From assembly GCF_011440395.1 (NCBI RefSeq), contig NZ_JAAOIX010000007.1, forward strand, positions 1 through 64,000: DNA of 64,000 nucleotides. The letters are read 5' to 3'. Source of the stretch: Pseudomaricurvus alcaniphilus (lineage in GTDB: Bacteria; Pseudomonadota; Gammaproteobacteria; Pseudomonadales; Cellvibrionaceae). Below the pieces are notes generated by a model. That model was not told the DNA's origin, searched no databases, and saw nothing but the letters and a program-made list of their open reading frames with translations. This document shows, one piece after another, positions 26,173-38,222 of the stretch. Both the position numbers and the translations under genes were made by a program. How positions within the stretch are numbered: the first letter of the stretch is position 1; every line of letters begins with the position of its first letter.

Positions 26173-26703
26173 TCACGGTTGTTTCTGCATAAAAATAGTG
26201 ACCTCAGCCATCACCAGGCCGAATTTGCGGATATAGGAACGATTGATCAGGGTGTCGCTGTCAAACGCCCACATCCAGTCGTCGAAGCTGACCCGGTAGG
26301 TGCCGCTGTCCAGCACCAGGTCCATCTCATATTGCCACTGCAATGCATTGCCGTACAACGCGCCCTGCGCCGCACCGGCGATATCGTCCGCGACGCCACT
26401 CAGCGAACCGTTGGCGCCCTCCTCGATCCGCCACTGTCGCTGTCGAACCCCATCCCCGAGGCTGTAGCTGAAGGTTTCATCCAGGATCAGGGTGGTCCCT
26501 GCCACGCTGCCCACTATATCCACCTGAAAGCGTTGCACCAGATTTCCGGAGCGGTCCTGGACGATGCCCCAGGCCTTGACCTCGCCGGTAAAAAAATTGC
26601 GCAGATCAAACGCCGGCTGCAGCGCTTGATAGCGGGCACCGTCGATGGATACCGAGCAGGCCGCCAGCCACAAGACCAGCGGCAGCAGTAATAGATACCT
26701 CAT
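26173..26703 (-). CDS. DUF3833-family lipoprotein
   Basis: This 176-residue protein has a lipoprotein signal (LVLWLAAC, Cys about residue 16) and should sit in the envelope. The body matches DUF3833: LRNFFTGEVKAWGIVQDRSGNLVQRFQV, LDETFSYSLGDGVRQRQWRI and DDWMWAFDSDTLINRSYIRKFGLVMAEVTIFM. The repeated strand pattern suggests a lipocalin-like barrel. The function is unknown. AGGGGAG ten bases upstream supports ATG 26703. It appears to be a single gene. Confidence 0.82.
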   Translation of the reverse strand: MRYLLLLPLVLWLAACSVSIDGARYQALQPAFDLRNFFTGEVKAWGIVQDRSGNLVQRFQVDIVGSVAGTTLILDETFSYSLGDGVRQRQWRIEEGANGSLSGVADDIAGAAQGALYGNALQWQYEMDLVLDSGTYRVSFDDWMWAFDSDTLINRSYIRKFGLVMAEVTIFMQKQP

Positions 26704-26909
26704 AAGCCATTCTCCCCTTACGTCTCCTCCTGAGTACGCAGCGGGCGGCGTTACAGATTGAATTATTGCTGCCAGACAGGCAGCTAAACACCGGTATAAG
26801 CTGCTAACGCGGGAGGCATTCTGCTCATGAGGTCGCCCGCCGTTGCGGACGGGTTTCCAGCGCCGTGTCCTATTTTAGATGGCAGGATCGTCAGCGCCGG
26901 GTGCTGAGC

Positions 26910-27422
26910 TCATTGATCCTGCGGGCTATTCACCTGGGCATAGACTGCGCTGCTGCCGTCGGCGTTTAACAGCAGTACCTTGTAGGGAGAGAACCGGTCG
27001 CCAACTTCCATACCCGGGCTGCCCACTGGCATGCCGGGCACCGCCAGGCCGATGGCGCCGGCGGGCGGGTTTTGCAAAAACTGCTGTACATAGCGGGCGG
27101 GAACATGGCCTTCAAACACATAGCCGTCTTTGGATACGGCGGTGTGGCAGGACTGATAGCGCGGCGCGATACCGTGGCCGGCCTTCACCTGATTCAAGTC
27201 GGCCGGATGATGCACCGGCGCGGAAAACCCCGCCTGCTCGATGTGCTCGACCCAGGCTCCGCAGCAGCCGCAAGTTTCGCTCTTGTACACTTCCAGCACC
27301 GTGGCCACAGGTGCAGCGACCAAACTGGCGCCGCCGTCCTTTGCCTCCTCTGCGCAGGCAACCGGCCCCAACAGCATCAGGCCCAACAGGATACCTCTGC
27401 CAAGTCGAATAAATGAGCTCAT
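26910..27422 (-). CDS. DUF411-family periplasmic metal-binding protein
   Basis: This 170-residue protein has a signal peptide (LLGLMLLGPVACA) and a DUF411 domain. The motif YKSETCGCCGAWVEHIE, the following SCHTAV, and GHVPARYVQQFL and GLAVPGMPVGSPGME are diagnostic. DUF411 proteins are found with copper and other metal-resistance genes and are thought to bind metal through CGCC; biochemical proof is thin. ATG 27422 has a GGGAG site; the frame is open 115 codons further upstream, but that part has no protein-like features. It is divergent from the CzcI/CzcCBA cluster and may share its control region. Confidence 0.85.
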   Translation of the reverse strand: MSSFIRLGRGILLGLMLLGPVACAEEAKDGGASLVAAPVATVLEVYKSETCGCCGAWVEHIEQAGFSAPVHHPADLNQVKAGHGIAPRYQSCHTAVSKDGYVFEGHVPARYVQQFLQNPPAGAIGLAVPGMPVGSPGMEVGDRFSPYKVLLLNADGSSAVYAQVNSPQDQ

Positions 27423-27693
27423 ACCTACTCCCGCTGAATGATAAGTCTGCCGGCATGGTAACCAATGCCGATGAATCTTGTAAATTAACCACCGCGCTGG
27501 GGCCCACTCGGGGACGAAGACTGACGGACATTCGGTCAATCCTGCCAAACCCAGGCTGCTTTCCAGTACATTCTGCGGTCTGCCACCATTTCCGTTTGAG
27601 TGCGGTTGCAACTTGGGTCGAACGCCGGCATCCTCTGCAATGTTCGAGCGCAACTGTATGCAACTGTACGCCGTTACTGGATAAACAGACCTT
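27423..27693. promoter_or_regulatory. Divergent promoter region between the DUF411 gene and the Czc cluster
   Basis: This 271-bp stretch separates two divergent metal-linked genes, so it must hold promoters for both. I cannot assign -35/-10 boxes or a metalloregulator site with confidence, and no metal-sensing regulator gene is adjacent. Confidence 0.4.
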
Positions 27694-28050
27694 ATGATCC
27701 GCACCTGGTTGACCTGTATTTTGGTAGCCCTGATTGCCCTGCAGTCAGCACTGGCCAGTGCGGACATACACGAGCCCCATCAAACCGGCACCGAACACCA
27801 GGTCTTTAACCACGACCACGCCGCGCAGGCTGAAAGTGACAATAGCGCCACGATCGACCCGCACAGCACAACGGCCGGCTCGGCCTTCGATTGTCACCAC
27901 TGTTGCCACTGCCACGGCATAGCCCAGTTATACCTGAACCCGAAGCACCACTGGCTCGACCTCGCAACCACCTTCAGCAAGGTGCAAGAGCGGCGGCTGA
28001 GCTTTATCTCCTATCAATTCCCGCCCGACATTCGTCCTCCAATCGCCTGA
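27694..28050 (+). CDS. His/Cys-rich small periplasmic protein, CzcI-like
   Basis: This 118-residue protein has a signal peptide (WLTCILVALIALQSALASA) and a short mature part rich in His and Cys, with the cluster DCHHCCHCHG and scattered HDH and HEPH pairs. This fits the small metal-binding CzcI-type proteins that precede czcCBA operons, although sequence conservation in that group is weak. It could buffer or sense zinc, cobalt or cadmium in the periplasm. It lies 84 bases ahead of the czcC-like gene, same strand. Function inferred from composition and place. Confidence 0.65.
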   Translation: MIRTWLTCILVALIALQSALASADIHEPHQTGTEHQVFNHDHAAQAESDNSATIDPHSTTAGSAFDCHHCCHCHGIAQLYLNPKHHWLDLATTFSKVQERRLSFISYQFPPDIRPPIA

Positions 28051-28134
28051 ATCAAAGCTGATTTTGCGGTGCTATTGACGGCCAAGCGGCTGTGCACCCC
28101 GATAATTTGATTTTGATAAAAAGGACGATTTTAA

Positions 28135-29463
28135 ATGCAATCCATGCTTACCGTTGTCGGCTGCCTGCTGCTGGCGACCTGCTGCTGGGCGAGCGCTAAT
28201 CCGCCGCCTATCTCTTCCCCGGAAAGCTCTTCCCTGGATAACTTTTCCTCGGAAAACTACCCGCCGCTTGAAACAAGAGTAAAGCCGCTGACCCTGGAGG
28301 GCGCCATAACCCAGACCCTGGCCAACCATCCGCAGCTGCACCAATACCGGTTGCGCCAACAAGGCCAGGCAGCGTTGCGCAGTGCCAGTTCACTGCCGCC
28401 GGCCCTGACGATTGGGCTGGAGGTAGAAAACTTCGCCGGCAGCGACGCTTTCCGCGGCCTGGACGGTGCCGAGACCACCCTGGCCCTGTCTTCGGTTATT
28501 GAGCTGGGTGACAAGGCTCGCTCCAGGGTTGCGGTGGTGGATGCCAAAACCGAGCGACTGCAGTTGCAGCGCCAGGTCGAAACCCTCGACCTGCTGGGCG
28601 AGCTTACCGCACACTACATTCGCGCCCTGGCGACACAACAAAGTATCCTGCTGGCCGAGGAAGCCCTGTCACTGTCCCGGCAAATGCTGGTCACAGTGGA
28701 GCGAAGGGCCAAACAGGGTGCCGCACCGGAAGCCGAGGTGATGCGAGCCAGGGCCGGGTTGAGTCGCGCCAGCATTACACTCGATGCCCTGCGCAGTCGC
28801 TTTGAACGCCAAAAAGTCCTGCTGAGTACCTTCTGGAACGAGACCAGTCCCGGCTTTGAAAAGCTCAGTGGCAACTTGTCCCGCTTCGACCAGGCCGATG
28901 GTTTTACCCAGCTGTACCGGCGCGCCCAGCGCTCACCGGCCATCGCTCTGCTGGCCAGCGAAGCGCGCCTGCAAGACGCCGGCATCAAACTGGCCGAGGC
29001 CCAGGGCAAAATGGACATTGGCTGGCAGGTGGGCATCCGGCATTTTGCCGAGTCCGACGCCACCGCCCTCACCGCCGGCATTTCCCTGCCCCTGTTCAGC
29101 GACAAGCGCAACCGCGGTGCCGTGGCCGCGGCGCTAGCGCAGCGCAATGAAGTGGACTTTCAGCGGGCCGCGGCCACGCTGGATCTATACCAGCGCCTGT
29201 ATGCCGCCTTCTCCCTGCGCCAGCAAAACATCGCCGCCTATGAGCAGATCACTACCGAGGTGTTGCCGGCGCTGGAAAACGCCTTGCAATTGACCCGCCA
29301 GGCCTATGAGAACGGCCGCTATCGTTACCAGGACTGGCTTGCGGCCCAGGCAGAGCTGCTGGCGGCGAAACAACAGCAGATCGAAGTCGCCACGGCAGCG
29401 CAACTGAACCAGGCCCTGATCGAACAACTGGCGGCAGAGCCCCTGCCGCTGGCGCTTCAGTAA
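28135..29463 (+). CDS. czcC: TolC-family outer-membrane channel of a CzcCBA pump
   Basis: This 442-residue outer-membrane efflux protein forms the exit duct for a metal RND pump. It has a signal peptide (LLLATCCWASA; the Cys could make it a lipoprotein) and two repeats of the OEP domain, the first starting at LTLEGAITQTLANHPQLHQYR and the second around FTQLYRRAQRSPAIALLASEARLQDAG. Long alpha-helical stretches fill both. An AAGGAC site precedes ATG 28135. The adaptor and pump genes follow on the same strand. CzcC is the best family fit. Confidence 0.88.
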   Translation: MQSMLTVVGCLLLATCCWASANPPPISSPESSSLDNFSSENYPPLETRVKPLTLEGAITQTLANHPQLHQYRLRQQGQAALRSASSLPPALTIGLEVENFAGSDAFRGLDGAETTLALSSVIELGDKARSRVAVVDAKTERLQLQRQVETLDLLGELTAHYIRALATQQSILLAEEALSLSRQMLVTVERRAKQGAAPEAEVMRARAGLSRASITLDALRSRFERQKVLLSTFWNETSPGFEKLSGNLSRFDQADGFTQLYRRAQRSPAIALLASEARLQDAGIKLAEAQGKMDIGWQVGIRHFAESDATALTAGISLPLFSDKRNRGAVAAALAQRNEVDFQRAAATLDLYQRLYAAFSLRQQNIAAYEQITTEVLPALENALQLTRQAYENGRYRYQDWLAAQAELLAAKQQQIEVATAAQLNQALIEQLAAEPLPLALQ

Positions 29464-29597
29464 CCGCGTGATAAGCGTGCAATTCGGATTCAAGAGAAGC
29501 CCGGAATGAAGAAAAGCCACGGCTGCCCGACGGCTACCGCTCTCAACAAGACACAGCCCTTGACCGGCAAAACACCGGCAAGCGCCAACAGGATTGA

Positions 29598-33897
<4,300 letters not shown>

Positions 33898-33979
33898 TCG
33901 CCACGCCGGGCGCTGCCAGTCCACCAAGTGGTGCCCGGCATTCAAACCGGGCCGCAATCCAGTTCAAATCGCCCTTGCA

Positions 33980-33998
33980 AATGATAATAGTTATCATT
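33980..33998. promoter_or_regulatory. Fur box
   Basis: AATGATAATAGTTATCATT is a perfect 8-bp inverted repeat around TAG. Read as the 7-1-7 Fur model, TGATAATAGTTATCA differs from consensus at one base. It is intergenic, 141 bases upstream of the gene at 34139. Iron-replete Fur should repress that gene and its partner. Confidence 0.75.
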
Positions 33999-34138
33999 AG
34001 TATTTGTTGCGGGTCGCTCGCCAGCCCCTCTAACTCAGCCTGGTTGGCTGCGGCACTAGCCGTTTAATGACAGCTAACGCCTTTCTGCGCGCGCCCCCAA
34101 AACAGCGGTATCACCAACAGCGATGAGGTCACCCGTCT

Positions 34139-34618
34139 ATGAATTTTCTTTGCAGTAAACACCGGCTCTGGCTCAGCAACCAGCCACTAATCGCCAAACA
34201 GCTGTGGCACAGGTCCATGCTGAGCGCACGAGACGCCGTGCGTGCCGAGGATTGGCAGTTGGCCGTCAAGCACTACGGCAGCGCCTTTGAGCTCGCCAAC
34301 TTGCTCCTCGACAGCGATGATTTCGCCACCCAGGCGCAAAAGCGCTACGCCCATACCGCGGTGGAACTGGCTTACACCCTGGCCGCCAACAATGGTGATT
34401 TCACCTGGCTGCTGCGCTCGGTGCGACAGCGCCTTGAGTATTGCCTGTTTTGCGCACCGGCCGCAGACTTGCTGGCCATGTTGTTTAAACTGAGACAGAG
34501 CCCGGCTCCCGCGCAGCCCCCGCAACAGAATCCCGTACAGACTCACAGGCAGAATGTGGCATGGCCAAACCTGGCCAGCCCCCGATTAACCTCGCTGCAC
34601 TCCAGTCAACTGCATTGA
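34139..34618 (+). CDS. Putative Fur-regulated protein of unknown function (first of pair)
   Basis: This 159-residue protein has no signal peptide. Residues 25-100 look like alpha-helical TPR-type hairpins (RDAVRAEDWQLAVKHYGSAF, then YAHTAVELAYTLAANNGD). The last 40 residues are Pro/Gln-rich. I do not recognise the family. A Fur box lies 141 bases upstream and its stop overlaps the next start (TGATG at 34616-34620), so both genes should be expressed together when iron is scarce. A cytoplasmic helper in iron uptake or storage is a guess from regulation only. Confidence 0.6.
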   Translation: MNFLCSKHRLWLSNQPLIAKQLWHRSMLSARDAVRAEDWQLAVKHYGSAFELANLLLDSDDFATQAQKRYAHTAVELAYTLAANNGDFTWLLRSVRQRLEYCLFCAPAADLLAMLFKLRQSPAPAQPPQQNPVQTHRQNVAWPNLASPRLTSLHSSQLH

Positions 34619-34833
34619 TGCCGTTACCCACCCGGTTGCACTGGCGCCGCCGTGTCACCGGGTCGATTGAAGTGCAGCCATCCATGCATGCAAACCATTG
34701 CCACTGGCCAGGCGAGACGCAACCGAGGCTGATACAAGCCACACTGTTCTGGCTGCAGGTATCGGCCCTCCCCGCTCTTGTGCTGGCCGCGATGCTCTAC
34801 TACCCCAGCCTGGCGGGTGCGCTGGGAAGCTAA
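34618..34833 (+). CDS. Small membrane protein, second gene of the Fur-regulated pair
   Basis: This 71-residue protein starts with ATG overlapping the stop of the previous gene, a layout typical of translational coupling. The N-terminal 45 residues are basic and polar, with the cluster HANHCHW that might bind metal; the C-terminal part is one membrane helix (LFWLQVSALPALVLAAMLYY). An in-frame ATG at 34561 exists but would overlap the first gene by 58 bases. Unknown family. Confidence 0.5.
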   Translation: MPLPTRLHWRRRVTGSIEVQPSMHANHCHWPGETQPRLIQATLFWLQVSALPALVLAAMLYYPSLAGALGS

Positions 34834-35068
34834 TGCCGGCGGAACTCAGCCACTAGCCTTCGCCGGGAAGGAGTTATTCGATAAGGAACTTCGCGACCGG
34901 CTCTTGCAAATACCCATGCAGAACTATTTGCAGAGGGCGCTACAGCTACCGCTGGACGGATAGCGGTTGGAGAGGGAAAAGTGTGTCTGTATTAATTACC
35001 CAGCGCCCAGGAATCCATACATTTCAATGAAGTAATGGATCCCCGCCTGCGCGGATGACAAAAAACAA

Positions 35069-35381
35069 CCTAATTACGCCTATGAATAAGCCAGTTATCG
35101 GCGATAGTAAACATATACCCTGTAGCCCTTGGGACAGCAGCTTTGCTCCCGGCCTGGCTCCAGGGGCTTGCTTTCAAGACTCGCCGTGCCCAAAGCACTC
35201 GCTGCGCTCGCGGGGCAGGCTCAGGTTCCATCCATGCACCCAAAGCACTCGCTCCGCTCGCGGGGCGGGCTCGAGGCTCCACGACAGCATCCCTGCTGTC
35301 GAGGGTCTTGAAAGCAAGCCCCCGAAGCCAGACCTAACATAGTGCCGGCTGCACGAAAGCTTAGCTTAGGTGGTAATTAGG
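35069..35381 (+). mobile_element. Full-length copy 2 of a MITE-like element with 8-bp target duplication
   Basis: This 313-bp non-coding element has terminal inverted repeats (CCTAATTAC-GCCT at the left; the right end reads CCTAATTAC-CACCT on the other strand) and is flanked by AAAAACAA at 35061-35068 and 35382-35389, a perfect 8-bp target duplication. Inside are an 18-bp perfect inverted repeat (35163-35180 with 35305-35322), two 34-base direct repeats 50 bp apart (from 35189 and 35239), and a small GACAGC/GCTGTC hairpin. It encodes no transposase. The space from 34834 to 35068 and from 35382 to 35449 shows no gene. Confidence 0.9.
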
Positions 35382-35449
35382 AAAAACAATGTTACAAAAC
35401 AGACGCCAGGCAAGTACGGGATCACTGCACTAATATTGTCAGATCGCGC

Positions 35450-36874
35450 TTATAGCGGATGAGAGTAACTAATAATCACCTGCTGCAGGTCATCGCCCTG
35501 GCTGGAATAGTTGTAGTTCAGGCTGACATGACCGCTGCCCAGGTCCAGCGTACCGCCCAGGTTAGCCGTCCAAAAGTTTTTATCGCCAATCTGGTAGGCC
35601 GGCAAGGTGTGCATGGTAAAACCAAGGCTGTTGTTGGTCACCTCCAGGCTGTGCAATGAGTCCCGGCGCTCCTTGGCGCCGAACACTTCGGCGTGCAGGG
35701 AAAACGTCTCCGACAGCTTGGCGCTGCCGACCACACCAAAGCGCCACTGCTGGCTCTTCATGGCCTGCTTGCCCCAAGTGTTATTCAGGATTTGAGCACC
35801 GCTCTCCTCGTAGTCGTCCACTTTTGCATTCACCGCCTGGTAGCCGAACGCGGGGGCCAGCTTGAATTGGGCTGAGTCGGACAGCAGGTCATAACCCACC
35901 AGTGCATCCAGCCCCCAGCCGCGACCATCGGTATCGCCAGTGGCGGTGTACATCTGGCCGCCAAACATCACATCCCGATCGAGGTCATCGTAGTCCAGCC
36001 GGGTCAGGCTGGCGACCATATCCAGAAAAAGTGGCCCACTGCGGTAGCCGAGCAGCCCGGTAACACCGAAAGTGTCCGCCTCGAACTCCGACGCTCCCAC
36101 CTCCAGCTCGCTGCTGCCAAAACTCAGCACCACACCCACCAACAGGTTATCAGAAACCTTGTGGGTATAGCCGACGCTGAGGGTCTCGCGCTCATCCTCG
36201 GCGCCATCGCGGGAGCGAAAGCCAGGGATATATTCCACTTCCGTAATATCGCCCGCCAGGAGCCAGCCTGACTCGAGGCTTCCCCAGCGTGAACGACGCA
36301 GCTCTGCTGTTGCCACCAGGCTCTGGCTGCGCAGGGCGTCCATACCCATCAACGGCAACAAGCCAATCTTCTGGGGCGCGGTTACGATATCGAACACCAG
36401 CTCGGCGCTGGTGGCCCCTGCCGGCGTGCCGCTGGGAGTAAAGCCAGCGTCAAAAATCTGGAACATGGGAGTAACGGGCTCGCCCCCACCGAGCCAGTCG
36501 AACGACACGGAAAAACCCGACAGGGCAGTGTCGAGCTCTATGGGAGCATAATCCGGGTCGCTATCAATGGTGGAGGTACCGGCAAATAATTCATGGTCAA
36601 GGCCGGGCGTGGGGAAGCTGATAAAGGAATCGCGCCAGCCTGCCGGCGCCATATCAAGGGACACCCCACTGTGGGTCATCTCGCCATAGACCACGTTGAA
36701 AAACTCGACTCCGGCCGGGGTATCATTATTAAACACCGTGTAATCATGCCGGAATCGATTGCCACCCAGGGCCGTCTCTTCATAGACAATCATCACCGCA
36801 CTGGCCGTAGCCGGTTGCAATAGCGCCGCCGTAACGGCTATCAGTTTAGGTACCTGAGACCTGAACAGCTTCAT
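35450..36874 (-). CDS. Autotransporter-type outer-membrane beta-barrel protein
   Basis: This 474-residue protein has a signal peptide (VTAALLQPATASA), a small N-terminal domain (about 26-190) with DTALSGFSVSFDWLGGGEP, and an autotransporter-like beta-barrel (about 200-474). Repeated amphipathic strands such as LSVGYTHKVSDNLLVGVVLSFGSS and GWGLDALVGYDL are typical. The chain ends in Leu (SYSHPL) rather than Phe/Trp, a mild oddity for BAM-dependent barrels. The N-terminal part is too small for a normal passenger. ATG 36874 has a perfect AGGAGG. The 61809-63131 gene codes a second, distant barrel of this type. Confidence 0.78.
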   Translation of the reverse strand: MKLFRSQVPKLIAVTAALLQPATASAVMIVYEETALGGNRFRHDYTVFNNDTPAGVEFFNVVYGEMTHSGVSLDMAPAGWRDSFISFPTPGLDHELFAGTSTIDSDPDYAPIELDTALSGFSVSFDWLGGGEPVTPMFQIFDAGFTPSGTPAGATSAELVFDIVTAPQKIGLLPLMGMDALRSQSLVATAELRRSRWGSLESGWLLAGDITEVEYIPGFRSRDGAEDERETLSVGYTHKVSDNLLVGVVLSFGSSELEVGASEFEADTFGVTGLLGYRSGPLFLDMVASLTRLDYDDLDRDVMFGGQMYTATGDTDGRGWGLDALVGYDLLSDSAQFKLAPAFGYQAVNAKVDDYEESGAQILNNTWGKQAMKSQQWRFGVVGSAKLSETFSLHAEVFGAKERRDSLHSLEVTNNSLGFTMHTLPAYQIGDKNFWTANLGGTLDLGSGHVSLNYNYSSQGDDLQQVIISYSHPL

Positions 36875-37526
36875 GACATTCCTCCTACACTTTGTCAGCC
36901 GGTTACTTCCTGCAATTTTTATCTTTTTTCTCTAGCCATATCTGCTTGAGCCATAACCGCTGGCTATTATTGCCAGCGATCACTTTCTGGCTATCGATTC
37001 CTGACCACCGTCATCATCACCCAAGGCAAGTGGCTCAACGTAATAACTCAACTGAAATCAATAGCAACTTTTTTCATAAACTGAATGATTTATAAGACTC
37101 GAAGTAATAAATTTTGCCACGTCAAACACCTGTTGCGTCAACTTGCCAGAGAGTGGTCGGTGCTGGACACCGTTAAAAATAGAAACAGTTAAAAGCAGCA
37201 ACGGTTAAAAGCAGTGTCTGTTAGCAGCAATAGTAGTAAGTATTATTTGGTAACTGCGATTTCTTCTAAACACAGCAAGGGGGAAGTGAGGCCCCGCTTC
37301 CAGCGTCAGGCTCGGCACATATCTCAACAAGTCACTAGCCAGAATAAACACCCTTTTTCTATCAGGCAAGCATTATTCTCCGCCGCGTAACCGCATATTG
37401 ATACCATTTCGACCGGCCCCAGCAGCAGCCTTTGAACGGTTTGGGCTCAAGCATCCTGCCAGACGGCACCCACACTGATATAGTAGTATCAACAGTAGCG
37501 CAGACGACTGTTTACAGGAGGCGACT
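36875..37526. other. Long intergenic region with a 16-bp iterated motif
   Basis: These 652 AT-rich bases separate the divergent barrel and hspQ genes. They should hold both promoters. From 37172 to 37235 the motif GTTA (mostly GTTAAAA-GCAG) recurs four times at exact 16-bp spacing (see separate entry). I see no gene, RNA or mobile element in the rest. Confidence 0.5.
37172..37235. repeat. Four 16-bp iterons (GTTAAAAGCAG type)
   Basis: Units start at 37172, 37188, 37204 and 37220. The two central ones share GTTAAAAGCAG; the first has GTTAAAAATAG and the last GTTAGCAGC. Regular 16-bp phasing could present a protein-binding array, or be a decaying tandem duplication. Confidence 0.7.
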
Positions 37527-37856
37527 TTGGGCACGGTGACCAGTATCAACAGGGCTAAATTTGCCGTCGGAGACCTTGTTCACCACCGGTTGTTCGACTA
37601 TCGCGGCGTGGTGGTCGACATCGACCCCGGTTTTCAGGCCTCCGAGGAGTGGTATCAGGCAGTCGCCAAATCACGCCCACCCAGGGATCAGCCCTGGTAT
37701 CACGTGCTGGTGCACGGGGCGGTTCACACCACCTATGTAGCCGAGCGCAACCTGGAGCACGATACCCTGGGCGAACCGATCACTCACCCGCTGCTCGCGC
37801 AGTTCTTTTCCCGCTTCGAGAATGGTCACTATGTCCGCGAGGGACGGATAAACTGA
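37527..37856 (+). CDS. hspQ: Heat-shock protein HspQ (hemimethylated-DNA-binding YccV family)
   Basis: This 109-residue small protein helps proteolysis as a Lon specificity factor in enterobacteria and was also described as binding hemimethylated oriC DNA. FAVGDLVHHRLFDYRGVVVDIDPGF, the PWYHVLVHG core and TYVAERNLEHD are family signatures. The start is most likely TTG (37527), six bases after AGGAG; GTG at 37536 is the alternative. Expression is probably monocistronic. Downstream the CBM21-EEP gene follows after 366 bases. Confidence 0.92.
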   Translation: MGTVTSINRAKFAVGDLVHHRLFDYRGVVVDIDPGFQASEEWYQAVAKSRPPRDQPWYHVLVHGAVHTTYVAERNLEHDTLGEPITHPLLAQFFSRFENGHYVREGRIN

Positions 37857-38222
37857 TAACACCTGCGCTTCGAGCCGCGCCGGCAGCGCAGCAACACCCG
37901 TCCAGGCGGCTCGGCTCCTGCAGTAATTATGCCCTCCTGACAGCTGTTGCCCTCCTGCCGCTGGCACGCAGTTCCCCTGCCTGATAACCTCTGTTAGACT
38001 AAAAACCGCCAGCACTCGAGCCGGTACAGACCCGCTCGACGGCGGACATCCGCCACGAACGCTCGATATCGCCGGCCATATTTTCTTTCCACTGCTCTCA
38101 TTCTGTGCTGACCGGCTCACCGGGAGCCTATGGCGATAGAAGCGGCAGCAATGGCTTAATACTGCAGCTCTTTTGACTGACTTATTACCGGCTCTTAGCT
38201 GTGGCCGCCCCTGGAGAACGGC
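37857..38222. other. Intergenic region upstream of the CBM21-EEP gene
   Basis: These 366 bases hold no gene that I can support. TGCCCTCCTG occurs twice (about 37929 and 37949). The promoter of the CBM21-EEP/PLD pair should lie here, but no clear boxes stand out. Confidence 0.4.

Noticed and set aside
35189-35272. Two 34-base direct repeats at 50-bp spacing, considered as a CRISPR fragment
   Set aside because: Only two units, not palindromic like CRISPR repeats, no cas genes, and they lie inside the MITE-like element.
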